Shown here one piece after another: positions 1-8,628 of a stretch of 26,327 nucleotides of DNA (within the stretch, counting starts at the first letter, position 1; the number at the start of each line of letters is the position of its first letter). The stretch is from JBKDZR01 sp047971485. Lineage in GTDB: Bacteria; Pseudomonadota; Alphaproteobacteria; Rhodobacterales; Rhodobacteraceae. The notes beneath the pieces are model-generated. The model searched no databases. It saw only the letters and a list, made by a program, of their open reading frames with translations, and was not told the DNA's origin. The translations under genes were made by a program, and so were the position numbers. The stretch is from contig JBKDZR010000121.1 of the NCBI GenBank assembly GCA_047971485.1, positions 1 through 26,327 of the forward strand, in the 5' to 3' direction.

Positions 1-59
1 GGCGCACGGTGTTTCGCATTTCTCTGCCCGTCGCCCCCAAGGAAGCGGAGAAGGACTGA
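1..59 (+). CDS. ntrB: NtrB (nitrogen sensor histidine kinase), C-terminal end only
   Basis: Only the last 18 codons are present; they read RTVFRISLPVAPKEAEKD and end in TGA at 57-59. A TVFRxxLP ending is what the last beta strand of an NtrB-type HATPase domain looks like. The stop overlaps the ntrC start as TGATG, which implies translational coupling. In this family NtrB phosphorylates or dephosphorylates NtrC according to PII signalling of nitrogen status. The assignment rests mainly on the ntrC neighbour and the short C-terminal motif, since all catalytic boxes lie outside the window. Confidence 0.75.
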   Translation, partial: RTVFRISLPVAPKEAEKD

Positions 60-1429
60 TGGACGGCACCGTGCTTGTCGCCGATGACGACAGAACCATA
101 CGTACCGTGCTGACCCAGGCGCTGACGCGCGCGGGTTGCAAGGTTCACGCCACCTCATCGCTGATGACGCTGATGCGCTGGGTCGAGGAGGGCAAGGGCG
201 ATCTGGTGATTTCCGATGTGATCATGCCGGATGGCAATGGGCTGGAACAATTGCCCAAGATCAGTGAGGAACGCCCCGGCCTGCCGGTGATCGTGATCTC
301 GGCGCAGAACACGATCATGACGGCCATTCAGGCGGCCGAGGCCGAGGCCTTCGATTACCTGCCCAAGCCCTTCGATTTGCCCGATCTGATGAAACGGGCC
401 AGTCGTGCGCTGGATATCAAGCGCCGGGCGCCCGTGCGGCGCGAGGTTTCGGCCCCGGTTCAGGAAACCGACGATCTGCCGCTGGTCGGCCGGACGCCGG
501 TGATGCAGGCGCTGTACCGGTTGGTGGCGCGGGTGATGAACACCGAACTGCCGGTGATGATCGTGGGCGAAAGCGGCACCGGCAAGTCGCTGATCGCGCG
601 GGCGATCCACGACTTTTCCGATCGCCGGACCATGCCCTTCGTCGTTGCATCGGGGCGCGATCTGGAAGGGGTTGATGGGCCGTCAAGTCTGCTGGCACGG
701 GCACGTGGCGGTTCGATCCTGTTCGACGAGGTTGGCGATCTGGGCCCCGAGGATCAGGCCAAGATCGTGCGCATGCTGGACAATTTCACCGATACCGCGC
801 CGCGGATCATGGCGTCGTCGCAAAGCGATCTGGCGCCGCGGATCGACAGCGGCGGGTTTCGTCAGGATCTCTACTATCGGCTGAGCGGTGTAACGATCAA
901 CGTGCCCAGCCTGCGCGAGCGGGTCGATGACATTCCGCTGCTGGCCGATCATTTCCTGGCCCGCAGCGAACGTGACGGCGCCCCCCAGCGCCGCTTCAGC
1001 GATGAGGCGATGGAAATGATCCGCGCCTACAGTTGGCCGGGCAATGTCCGCCAGCTGGAAAATACCGTGCGCCGGCTGGTGGTGACCAGTCCCGAGGATC
1101 TGATCTCGCGCGGGGATGTCGATCAGGTTCTGGGCAGCCAACCGACGATGAGCACGATTGCGGGCAGTCCGGAAAACGATCGTCTGGCGTCCTCCGTGGC
1201 CACGCATCTGCGGCGGTATTTCGACCTGCATGGTGGGGTCCTGCCGCCGCCGGGCCTGTACCAGCGCATCCTGCGCGAGGTCGAGGGGCCGCTGATCGAG
1301 ATCGCCCTGGACGCCACTGGCGGAAATCAGGCCCGCTGTGCCGATCTGCTGGGCATCAATCGCAATACTTTGCGCAAGAAGATCACCGACCTTGATATCC
1401 GCGTGACACGTCGGCGAAAGTTGATGTAG
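59..1429 (+). CDS. ntrC: NtrC nitrogen regulator, variant lacking the GAFTGA loop
   Basis: 456 aa. Residues 1-120 form a receiver domain (VLVADDD acidic pocket, phospho-acceptor Asp in LVISDVIMPDG, Lys in YLPKPFD). Residues about 140-370 are an AAA+ domain with Walker A GESGTGKS and Walker B GGSILFDEVGDL. The C-terminal Fis-type helix-turn-helix includes GGNQARCADLLGINRNTLRKK. The segment between the two Walker motifs is short: the usual LFGxExGAFTGA loop that contacts sigma54 is replaced by a stretch reading DLEGVDGPSSLLARARGG. R. capsulatus NtrC is known to lack this loop and to activate sigma70 RNA polymerase, so the same is inferred here. The start overlaps the ntrB stop, and the gene ends 88 nt before the preferred ntrY start. 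It probably controls nitrogen-limitation genes together with NtrB. Confidence 0.93.
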   Translation: MDGTVLVADDDRTIRTVLTQALTRAGCKVHATSSLMTLMRWVEEGKGDLVISDVIMPDGNGLEQLPKISEERPGLPVIVISAQNTIMTAIQAAEAEAFDYLPKPFDLPDLMKRASRALDIKRRAPVRREVSAPVQETDDLPLVGRTPVMQALYRLVARVMNTELPVMIVGESGTGKSLIARAIHDFSDRRTMPFVVASGRDLEGVDGPSSLLARARGGSILFDEVGDLGPEDQAKIVRMLDNFTDTAPRIMASSQSDLAPRIDSGGFRQDLYYRLSGVTINVPSLRERVDDIPLLADHFLARSERDGAPQRRFSDEAMEMIRAYSWPGNVRQLENTVRRLVVTSPEDLISRGDVDQVLGSQPTMSTIAGSPENDRLASSVATHLRRYFDLHGGVLPPPGLYQRILREVEGPLIEIALDATGGNQARCADLLGINRNTLRKKITDLDIRVTRRRKLM

Positions 1430-1517
1430 AAAAGCCACAGTTGCGTTGCCGGAATGCGTCGGACCCCCCGGGTTTGGCCAGATCGGCTGGGCGCGGGACG
1501 ATGTTGAGGGGGCGGGC

Positions 1518-3800
1518 ATGCGCGCCGCACTGGGCCGGAGATCCGGTCGAACTGGGCCGCTGATCGGGCGGAGAGGGGATCTTCGCAATCTCCTGACATT
1601 TGGCGTTGTGGCGCTTGGGCCATTGCTGGCGGTGATCACCTTCACCGTTCTCGGACCGGCAGAGCTGGATGAACCGACTTCGGGGCTACGCATCGTCCTG
1701 TTGGTCGACCTGGTTTATATTCTTGTTGTCGCGACGCTGGTCCTGAACCGGATCGCGCGGATCGTAGCGGCGCGCAGGGCGCGTTCGGCCGGGTCGCGTC
1801 TGCATCTGCGGTTGACCTGGATTTTCGCGCTGGTGGCCTTGGTGCCGACGGTTCTGGTGGCGGTTTTTTCCGCAATGACCCTGAATGTCGGGCTGGAGGG
1901 CTGGTTTTCCGACCGGGTGCAAAAGGTGATCGGCGCCTCGCTGGCCGCGGCCGAGGCCTATCAGCAAGAACAAAGTGACGATCTGATCACAGATGCCGAG
2001 GCCCTGGCCGGCTTGCTCAATGCCCAGCGATCCGTGGTCTTCATGATGAGCGATGGCGATTTCCGCCAGGTGCTGGCCGAGGGCCAGTCGCGCATCCAGC
2101 GCGGGGTCAAAGAGGCCTATATCATCGACGGGATCGGAGATATCCGGGCGCGGGGGGAACGGTCGTATCTGTTCGGCTATGAACGACCGACAGCCGAGGA
2201 TCTGGACCGGGCCCGGGCGATTGGTACCCTGGTGATCCGCGATTGGGAGAATGACGAATTCCGGGCCCTGGTGCACCTGTCCGCCTTTGCCGATCGCTAC
2301 CTGTTGTTGTCGCGGGCCGTGAATGGGGATCTGCTGAACCTGCTGGACGACACCCAGCAGACCGCCAGCTTTTACCAAAGGCTGGAACGCGAACGGGGCC
2401 GGATGCTGTTCGAATTCGGGCTGCTTTATCTGGGCTTCGCGCTGATTCTGATCCTGGCGGCGATCTGGCTGGGCCTGTGGCTGGCTGAACGCCTGTCACG
2501 CCCCATTGGCCGGTTGGCCAGCGCCGCCGAGCGGGTGGGGGCGGGCGATCTGGGGGTGCAGGTCCGTGAGGAACGCGGTGACGATGAAATCGCGACTCTG
2601 GGCAAGGTGTTCAACCAGATGACCCGGCAACTCAAACGCCAGCACGAGACCCTGTTGGACAGCAACCGCAAGATCGAGGAACGCCGGCGTCTGTTCGACA
2701 GCGTGCTTGGCTCGGTCACCGCGGGGGTGATGGGGCTGGATGTGGCGGGCCGGGTCGATTTCATCAACCGTTCGGGCGCGCGGCTTCTGTCGCTGGGCGA
2801 GGCGCCCGTTGCCGGCCGGGCCCTGTCCGATCTGGTGCCTGAATTCGCGCCGCTTCTGGCCACGCTGACGGCATCGCGCGAGGAAGCGGTTCAGCAGGAG
2901 ATCAAGCTGCGGCGCGGCGGTGTGCAGGATATCCTGCTGGTGCGCGCGGCCATGCGCCGGGCCAGTGACGGGGCGCCAGAAGGCATCGTGATGGCCTTTG
3001 ACGATGTGACCGATCTGGTCTCGGCCCAGCGGATGGCGGCTTGGGGGGATGTGGCGCGGCGCATCGCCCATGAGATCAAGAACCCGCTGACCCCGATCCA
3101 GCTGTCGGCGGAACGCATCACGCGCAAGTTCGGCCGCAAGCTGGAGGCAGAGGATGCCGGGCAGCTGCAATCCCTGACCGGCGTGATCGTGCGCCAGACC
3201 GGCGATTTGCGCCGGATCGTGGACGAATTCTCGAAATTCGCCCGCATGCCCCAGCCGGAACAGACGTTGCAGGATCTGGGGCGGTTGGTCTCGGATGCGG
3301 TAACGTTGCAGGCGGCGGGATCGCCCGAGGCGCGGGTGGTGGCGGATCTGCCCGAGGGCGCGGTGCAGGCGATGCTGGACCCGACACTGATCGGGCAGGC
3401 GCTGACCAATCTGATCAAGAACGCGCTGGAGGCCACCGACAGCTTCGCGGCGTCCGGACATGCCCCGCAGGGCTACCTCCGCGAGGTACGGGTTGCGCTG
3501 ACCGAAGAGGCGGATGAAGCGGTGATCCGCGTGGCTGACAATGGCGGCGGCTTTCCCGAGGATCGGGCGCGGCTGTTCGAACCTTATGTAACGACCCGGG
3601 ACGGGGGAACCGGACTGGGGCTTTCCATCGTCAAGAAGATTGTGGAAGAACATGGCGGACGCATGCGTCTGGAAGATGCGCCTGCCTTTGATGGGGCGGC
3701 CCATAGTGGGGCGCAGGTGATGATCGTTCTGCCCCGGGTAGAAGGAAACCCGGCCGGAATGGCGGAAGATGAAAGCGAAGGACGAGGCGCTGAGGCATGA
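1518..3800 (+). CDS. ntrY: NtrY membrane sensor histidine kinase
   Basis: About 760 aa from the preferred ATG at 1518, which is preceded by GAGGGGG at a good distance. The frame stays open upstream to 1446, but those 24 codons look unlike the family. Three hydrophobic segments lie near residues 24-45, 60-82 and 96-120, then a periplasmic-type region and another segment near 296-320. A HAMP domain follows (LSRPIGRLASAAERVGAGDL), then a PAS domain (SVLGSVTAGVMGLD), HisKA with the phospho-acceptor His near residue 518 (RRIAHEIKNPLTPIQLSAER), and HATPase boxes N (LTNLIKNALEA), G1 (VADNGGGF) and G2 (GTGLGLSIVKKI). It is the sensor partner of NtrX, whose gene overlaps its stop as ATGA. In alphaproteobacteria NtrYX responds to nitrogen and oxygen/redox conditions; the signal is not visible here. 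Confidence 0.93.
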   Translation: MRAALGRRSGRTGPLIGRRGDLRNLLTFGVVALGPLLAVITFTVLGPAELDEPTSGLRIVLLVDLVYILVVATLVLNRIARIVAARRARSAGSRLHLRLTWIFALVALVPTVLVAVFSAMTLNVGLEGWFSDRVQKVIGASLAAAEAYQQEQSDDLITDAEALAGLLNAQRSVVFMMSDGDFRQVLAEGQSRIQRGVKEAYIIDGIGDIRARGERSYLFGYERPTAEDLDRARAIGTLVIRDWENDEFRALVHLSAFADRYLLLSRAVNGDLLNLLDDTQQTASFYQRLERERGRMLFEFGLLYLGFALILILAAIWLGLWLAERLSRPIGRLASAAERVGAGDLGVQVREERGDDEIATLGKVFNQMTRQLKRQHETLLDSNRKIEERRRLFDSVLGSVTAGVMGLDVAGRVDFINRSGARLLSLGEAPVAGRALSDLVPEFAPLLATLTASREEAVQQEIKLRRGGVQDILLVRAAMRRASDGAPEGIVMAFDDVTDLVSAQRMAAWGDVARRIAHEIKNPLTPIQLSAERITRKFGRKLEAEDAGQLQSLTGVIVRQTGDLRRIVDEFSKFARMPQPEQTLQDLGRLVSDAVTLQAAGSPEARVVADLPEGAVQAMLDPTLIGQALTNLIKNALEATDSFAASGHAPQGYLREVRVALTEEADEAVIRVADNGGGFPEDRARLFEPYVTTRDGGTGLGLSIVKKIVEEHGGRMRLEDAPAFDGAAHSGAQVMIVLPRVEGNPAGMAEDESEGRGAEA

Positions 3801-5233
3801 GCGATATTCTGATTGTCGATGACGAACGTGATATCCGGGAACTGATTTCCGACATTCTGGAAGATGAGGGGTTTGCGACGCGCCTGGCGGGGGGATCCGA
3901 GGAATGCCTTGCCGCGCTTGAGGTGGAAAAACCCGCGCTGATGATCCTCGATATCTGGCTCAAGGACAGTCAGATGGACGGGATCGACATCCTGGGCAAG
4001 GTCAAGCGCGAAAACCCCGAGATCCCGGTGGTGATCATTTCGGGCCATGGCAATATCGAGATCGCCGTGGCCGCGATCAAGCAGGGGGCCTATGATTTCA
4101 TCGAAAAGCCGTTCAACATCGACCAGCTGCTGGTGGTGATCCGCCGGGCGATGGAAACTTCGCGCTTGCGGCGGGAAAATACCGATCTGCGCCGCTCGGA
4201 GGTGGCCAACGGCGAATTGATCGGATCCAGCCCGGCCTTCCGCCAGTTCAAGGGCCAGTTGGACAAGGTGACCAAATCCAACGGCCGGGTCATGTTGTTG
4301 GGCGGGCCGGGTGCCGGCAAGGAGAACGCGGCGCGCTATGTGCATGGCCATTCCCTGCGCGCCACGGGCCCTTTCGTGACGCTGAACTGTGCCACGGCAT
4401 CGCCAGAGCGGATGGAAACCCTGTTGTTCGGTACCGAGACCAGCGGCCAGCCGGCGGAAAAGGGGCTGCTGGAACAGGCCGATCAGGGCACGCTTTATCT
4501 GGATGAGGTGGCGGATTTGCCGCTGGATACCCAGGCGCGGATCCTGCGGGTTCTGGTCGATCAGCAGTTCCAGCGCGTCGGCGGCACCCAGAAGGTGCGG
4601 GTCGATGTGCGTTTCCTGTCGTCGACCGCCCGTGACCTGCAGGCCGAGATTGCCACCGGCCGGTTCCGCGAGGAACTGTATCACCGGTTGGCCGTGGTGC
4701 CCATTTCCCTGCCCAGCCTGGATGAACGGCGTACCGATATCCCCGAACTGGCCGATTATCTGATCGGTTGTTTCCACGAAAGTGATGGCCTGCCGCTGCG
4801 CCCCTTGGGTGACGAGGCGGCGGCGACCATGCAGGGCATGCTCTGGCCTGGGAACATCCGTCAGTTGCGCAACGTGCTGGAACGGATCCTGATCCTGGGG
4901 CCCAATGCCGGCGAGATCGAGGCCCGGGAACTGCCCAGTGCCGAACCCGCAGGCGAGGGCGAGGACCGGATGGTCCTGTCGCCGGCCATCGCCCGGTTGC
5001 CCCTGCGCGAGGCCCGTGAACTGTTCGAACGCGAGTATCTGCTGACCCAGATCAACCGGTTCGGCGGCAATATTTCCCGCACTGCCAGTTTCGTCGGCAT
5101 GGAACGCTCGGCCCTGCACCGTAAGCTCAAGTCGCTGAACGTGGTGACGACGGTCAAGGCGGGGGCGCGGATCGCCTCGGTGGATACATCGACCGAGGCC
5201 GAGGCCGAGGCCGAAGCCGGGGCGGATCACTGA
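3797..5233 (+). CDS. ntrX: NtrX response regulator, GAFTGA loop degenerate
   Basis: 478 aa. The receiver domain has the acidic pair D8/D9, likely phospho-acceptor D52 (LMILDIWL) and FIEKPF with the conserved Lys. The AAA+ domain begins near residue 145; Walker A is GGPGAGKE at 169-176 and Walker B is GTLYLDEVADL. The C-terminal HTH reads GGNISRTASFVGMERSALHRKLKSL. Where sigma54 activators carry LFGxxxGAFTGA, this protein has LFGTETSGQPAEKG at about 210-223, so direct sigma54 activation looks unlikely. The start overlaps ntrY (ATGA), and trkA follows after 21 nt. The C-terminus is an acidic EAEAEAEAG tail coded by a hexanucleotide repeat and is probably disordered. In related bacteria NtrX influences nitrogen metabolism, respiration and cell envelope genes. 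Confidence 0.93.
   Translation: MSDILIVDDERDIRELISDILEDEGFATRLAGGSEECLAALEVEKPALMILDIWLKDSQMDGIDILGKVKRENPEIPVVIISGHGNIEIAVAAIKQGAYDFIEKPFNIDQLLVVIRRAMETSRLRRENTDLRRSEVANGELIGSSPAFRQFKGQLDKVTKSNGRVMLLGGPGAGKENAARYVHGHSLRATGPFVTLNCATASPERMETLLFGTETSGQPAEKGLLEQADQGTLYLDEVADLPLDTQARILRVLVDQQFQRVGGTQKVRVDVRFLSSTARDLQAEIATGRFREELYHRLAVVPISLPSLDERRTDIPELADYLIGCFHESDGLPLRPLGDEAAATMQGMLWPGNIRQLRNVLERILILGPNAGEIEARELPSAEPAGEGEDRMVLSPAIARLPLREARELFEREYLLTQINRFGGNISRTASFVGMERSALHRKLKSLNVVTTVKAGARIASVDTSTEAEAEAEAGADH
5195..5218 (+). repeat. GAGGCC hexanucleotide repeat at ntrX 3' end
   Basis: Four tandem 6-nt units (three GAGGCC and one GAAGCC) encode the alternating Glu-Ala tail of NtrX. The unit length keeps the reading frame, so copy-number change would only lengthen or shorten the acidic tail. 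Confidence 0.85.
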
Positions 5234-5254
5234 GCGCAGGGAAGGGCGGGGGCC

Positions 5255-6631
5255 ATGAAAGTCATCGTATGCGGGGCCGGCCAGGTTGGTTGGCAGATCG
5301 CCAAGCATCTGTCGGGCGAACGGAACGAGGTGACCATCGTCGACAACAATGAGGATCTGGTACGCCGGACCACGGATGTGTTGGACGTCAAGGGGGTGGC
5401 GGGCTTTGCCTCTTACCCGGATGTGCTGGACAAGGCCGGTGCGCGCGATGCCGACATGATCATCGCCGCTACCCATTCCGATGAGGTCAACATGGTCACC
5501 TGTCAGGTGGCGCATTCGGTGTTTTCGGTTCAACGCAAGATCGCCCGGCTGCGGGCGCAATCCTATCTCGACTCGGTCGATTCCGATCTCTACCGCAGCG
5601 ATCACCTGCCCATCGATGTGGTGATCAGCCCGGAAAAAGAGGTCGCCGAAGCCGCCCTGCAACGCCTGGCCGCGCCGGCGACTTTCGATATCGAAAGCTT
5701 CCTGGACGGCGAAGCGATGCTCATGGGTATCCAGCTGGATGCGGAGTGCCCGGTTCTCGACACGCCGCTGCGCCAGTTGACCGATCTGTTTTCCACCCTT
5801 CAGGCCGTGGTCATGGCGGTGCGCCGCGAGGGCGCGCTGTTTTCCCCCTCGCCGGGGGATCAGCTGTTCGCTGGCGATGAGATTTACGTCTTTTCCCATG
5901 TCAGGGACGCACAGCGCACGCTGGATATCTTTGGCAAGCAAACCCGCAAGCAAACCCGGGTGGTGATCGTCGGAGCCGGCCATGTCGGGCTGAGTGTGGC
6001 ACGCCGGCTGGAAAGCTATACAGAACGGGTGCGCGTCAAGGTGATCGAGCGTGACCGGCGTCGTGCGGAACAGGCTGCAGAACGCCTGGAACGGACCATC
6101 GTGCTGCATGGCGACGGGCTGAGCGCGGATTTGCTGGCCGAGGCCAATGTCAGCCGCTCGGACGCGATCCTGTCGGTCACCGATGATGACAAGACCAACC
6201 TGCTGACTTCGGTCCGCGCCAAGCAGCTGGGGGCGTCCATGGCGATCAGCCTGATCAACGATCCGGCCCTGGTCTCCTTGCTGGGCCCGCTGGATATCGA
6301 CGCCTATATCAACCCGAGGGCGACGACCGTGTCCTCGATCCTGCGCCATGTGCGTCATGGCCGGGTGCGCAGCGTCTATTCCATCGGGGATGCCGAAGCC
6401 GAGGTGTTGGAGGCCCAGGTCCTGAAAACCGCCAAGATCGCCGGTCAGCTGATGCGGGATGTGGATTTCCCGGAAGGTGTGCTGATGGGGCCGATCCGCA
6501 AGGGCAAGAAGATCGTCATCCCCCAGGGGGACACCCGGATCGAGGTGGGCGATGTCGTTACCTTCTTCGCCTTGTCCGCCAATGTGCCCGAAGTGGAACA
6601 GCTGTTGCAGGTGTCCATTGACTACTTCTGA
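5255..6631 (+). CDS. trkA: TrkA, NAD-binding regulatory subunit of Trk potassium uptake
   Basis: 458 aa, the usual length for TrkA. It has two tandem RCK modules, each with a Rossmann NAD(H)-binding motif: VIVCGAGQVGWQIAKHLS at the N-terminus and VVIVGAGHVGLSVARRLE near residue 235. Each is followed by a TrkA_C-type domain, the second ending in the IPQGDTRIEVGDVVTFF segment. TrkA is a cytoplasmic gating protein that binds NAD(H)/ATP and controls the TrkH pore. The ATG at 5255 follows a G-rich Shine-Dalgarno (GGGCGGGGG), 21 nt after ntrX, so co-transcription is likely. The 3' end overlaps the probable trkH start. Confidence 0.95.
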   Translation: MKVIVCGAGQVGWQIAKHLSGERNEVTIVDNNEDLVRRTTDVLDVKGVAGFASYPDVLDKAGARDADMIIAATHSDEVNMVTCQVAHSVFSVQRKIARLRAQSYLDSVDSDLYRSDHLPIDVVISPEKEVAEAALQRLAAPATFDIESFLDGEAMLMGIQLDAECPVLDTPLRQLTDLFSTLQAVVMAVRREGALFSPSPGDQLFAGDEIYVFSHVRDAQRTLDIFGKQTRKQTRVVIVGAGHVGLSVARRLESYTERVRVKVIERDRRRAEQAAERLERTIVLHGDGLSADLLAEANVSRSDAILSVTDDDKTNLLTSVRAKQLGASMAISLINDPALVSLLGPLDIDAYINPRATTVSSILRHVRHGRVRSVYSIGDAEAEVLEAQVLKTAKIAGQLMRDVDFPEGVLMGPIRKGKKIVIPQGDTRIEVGDVVTFFALSANVPEVEQLLQVSIDYF

Positions 6632-8174
6632 GCACCCGCGCCGGTCCTCGGCCGGTGACAGTGTGCTGGATCGGCTGCCCTTTCTGGTGGTTCTGGCCGG
6701 GGTGTTTTCTGTGGCCATGCTGATCCCGGCCTTCCATGCTGGGTTCGCCGGGGATCATGCCACCGCGCGCCCATTCCTGTATGGCGCGATCCTGTTTTTC
6801 GGGCTGACCGTCTTTATCGGTCTGGCGGCCATGCGGCAGCGCACGGGCAGCCAGTCGCGCGAATTGCTGTTGTCGCTGGTCACCGCCTATCTGGGCCTGC
6901 CGCTGTTCCTGGCCCTGCCGGTGGCCGAGGCGGTGCCCGGTCTCAGCCTGCGCAACGCCTATTTTGAGATGGTCTCGGCGATCACCACAACCGGGGCAAC
7001 CGTTTTCGATCAGCCGCGGCTGGTTGCGGATTCGATCCATCTGTGGCGGGCGCTGGTCGGCTGGATGGGCGGTTTTCTGGTCTGGGTCTCGGCGATCGCC
7101 ATCCTGGCCCCCCTGCGTCTGGGGGGGTTCGAGGTGGTTCTGGCGACGCGCCAGGCCAGTATTCGCGACACGCGCGACCTGGCCGGGACAGTCCTGTCGC
7201 CGATGCGGCGGATCCGCCGCCACAGCCTGGCGCTGGCCCCCGTTTATGGCGGCCTGACCCTGATCCTCTGGCTGTGTCTTCTGCTGGCAGGCGAATTGCC
7301 CCTTGTTGCCGTCTGTCATGCCATGTCGGTCATGGCCACCAGCGGGATCAGCCCGCTCGCCACCCTGGATGAGGCGGGGGGCGGCACCGCCGCCGAGCTG
7401 GTGATGTTCGCCTTCATGATCTTCGCCCTTGGCCGCTTTACCTTTGCCTCGGACATGCCCGTGCCCCCCATGCGCCGCCGGCGCGACGATCCCGAGATGC
7501 GGATTGCGGTGGCCTTGCTGGTGACGGTGCCGACGGTGATTTTCATCCACCACTGGATGGGTACATTGACCAGCCCGGGGATGTCCGGACCGCTGGCCGG
7601 GCTGAACGCCTATTGGGGCAGCCTGTTCACCACCATGTCCTTTCTGTCGACTGCCGGGTTCGTGTCCGCCGACTGGGATCTGGCGCGCAGCTGGTCAGGG
7701 CTGAGCACCCCGGGCCTGATCCTGATGGGGCTGGCCCTGGTCGGGGGGGGCGTGGCGACCACGGCTGGTGGGGTCAAGCTGTTGCGGATTTACGCACTCT
7801 ACCGCCATGGCCAGTATGAAATGGGCCGCCTGATCCATCCCCATGCGGTGGCCAGCCCCGGTCATGTGGCGCGGCGCATCGGGGCGGATGCCGCCTATAT
7901 CGCTTGGCTGTTCTTCATGCTCTTTGCCTTGTCGATCGCGGCGGTGATGACGGGCCTGTCCCTGGCCGGTGTCGATTTCGAAACCGCCATGCTGCTGGCC
8001 GTGGCGGCGCTGACCAATACCGGTCCGCTGATCGTGGTGGCTGGTGATCAGCCGGTGCAGCTGGCCACGCTGCCACCGATGGTCCAGTACATCACCTGTG
8101 TCGCCATGGCGCTTGGCCGGCTGGAGACGCTGGCCCTGGTCGCCCTGTTCAACCCGGCCTTCTGGCGCGCCTGA
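6618..8174 (+). CDS. trkH: TrkH potassium channel/transporter subunit
   Basis: About 518 aa from a TTG at 6618 that overlaps the end of trkA. The true start is uncertain: the frame is open to 6552, and a GTG at 6663 also precedes the first transmembrane segment (LPFLVVLAGVFSVAMLIPAF). The protein is very hydrophobic and carries the four pore-loop motifs of the Trk/Ktr/HKT family: AITTTGATV near residue 123, MSVMATSGIS near 240, SFLSTAGF near 344 and ALTNTGPL near 466, each with its filter glycine. It forms the inner-membrane potassium pathway gated by TrkA. Potassium uptake downstream of ntrYX is a recurrent alphaproteobacterial arrangement, though no direct regulation is shown here. Confidence 0.92.
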   Translation: MTTSEHPRRSSAGDSVLDRLPFLVVLAGVFSVAMLIPAFHAGFAGDHATARPFLYGAILFFGLTVFIGLAAMRQRTGSQSRELLLSLVTAYLGLPLFLALPVAEAVPGLSLRNAYFEMVSAITTTGATVFDQPRLVADSIHLWRALVGWMGGFLVWVSAIAILAPLRLGGFEVVLATRQASIRDTRDLAGTVLSPMRRIRRHSLALAPVYGGLTLILWLCLLLAGELPLVAVCHAMSVMATSGISPLATLDEAGGGTAAELVMFAFMIFALGRFTFASDMPVPPMRRRRDDPEMRIAVALLVTVPTVIFIHHWMGTLTSPGMSGPLAGLNAYWGSLFTTMSFLSTAGFVSADWDLARSWSGLSTPGLILMGLALVGGGVATTAGGVKLLRIYALYRHGQYEMGRLIHPHAVASPGHVARRIGADAAYIAWLFFMLFALSIAAVMTGLSLAGVDFETAMLLAVAALTNTGPLIVVAGDQPVQLATLPPMVQYITCVAMALGRLETLALVALFNPAFWRA

Positions 8175-8204
8175 TCCCGGCCACGCCAAGGGGGGATGCC
8201 TGAC

Positions 8205-8225
8205 GAGGGCAAGGTGAGGGCAAGG
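8205..8225 (+). repeat. 10-bp direct repeat (GAGGGCAAGG) with 11-bp period
   Basis: GAGGGCAAGG occurs at 8205-8214 and again at 8216-8225, separated by one T. It lies in the trkH-hfq gap, about 100 nt upstream of the proposed hfq promoter. The period is close to one helical turn, which would suit a protein site, but a chance duplication is equally possible. Confidence 0.6.
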
Positions 8226-8327
8226 AAAGAACAGGGCTGGGCTTTTATGTTTTTTACGGTGTTTTTGGGCTTGGGATGCCAAAATGGCGCAATTTCCGCC
8301 AACTGCCGCATCATGGGTCTTTGTGGG

Positions 8328-8358
8328 TTGCATCGCGCCGGAAAGACAGGTGTAGTAT
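8328..8358 (+). promoter_or_regulatory. Candidate hfq promoter
   Basis: TTGCAT at 8328-8333 and TAGTAT at 8353-8358 could serve as -35 and -10 boxes, but the 19-nt spacing is longer than ideal. The position suits a short leader of about 30 nt before the hfq ATG, and the 220-nt gap after trkH implies a separate promoter. The upstream stretch near 8240-8275 is T-rich. Confidence 0.3.
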
Positions 8359-8394
8359 CCGGCGCGATGAAGCCGAAAATTAACGGAAAAACAT

Positions 8395-8628
8395 ATGGCA
8401 GCCGATAGACAGAACTTGCAGGATGCTTTTCTCAATCATGTCCGCAAGACTAAGGTCCCGGTGACGATCTTTCTTATCAATGGCGTCAAGCTGCAGGGCG
8501 TCATCACCTGGTTTGACAATTTTTGTGTGTTGCTGCGCCGCGATGGGCAATCGCAGTTGGTGTACAAGCATGCGATTTCAACAATCATGCCCAGTCAGCC
8601 GATCAGCCTGTACGAGACCGACGACTGA
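8395..8628 (+). CDS. hfq: Hfq RNA chaperone
   Basis: 77 aa, typical of the short alphaproteobacterial Hfq. The Sm1 motif is present (VPVTIFLINGVKLQGVITWFDNFCVLLRR), and Sm2 reads LVYKHAISTIMPSQP, containing the conserved YKHA core. The N-terminal QNLQDAFLNHVRK matches the family's QDxFLNxxRK element. Hfq forms a hexameric ring that pairs small RNAs with mRNAs and affects their stability. The ATG lies after ATTAACGGAAAAACAT, where GGAA is the only Shine-Dalgarno-like element. The hflX frame begins at the hfq stop; hfq-hflX linkage is widespread in proteobacteria. Confidence 0.97.
   Translation: MAADRQNLQDAFLNHVRKTKVPVTIFLINGVKLQGVITWFDNFCVLLRRDGQSQLVYKHAISTIMPSQPISLYETDD

Noticed and set aside
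1446..1517. N-terminal extension of NtrY in the open frame
   Set aside because: Pro/Gly-rich sequence without family resemblance; ATG 1518 has a much better ribosome binding site.
4301..4324. NtrX Walker A ending GKE instead of GKT/GKS
   Set aside because: GKE is the normal form in NtrC-family activators (GESGTGKE), so it is not an anomaly.
3584..6718. Very long minus-strand open frame across ntrX and trkA (1044 codons)
   Set aside because: It is antisense to two well-recognised genes. Long antisense frames arise from GC codon bias; the product is rich in His, Gln and Gly and matches no family I know.
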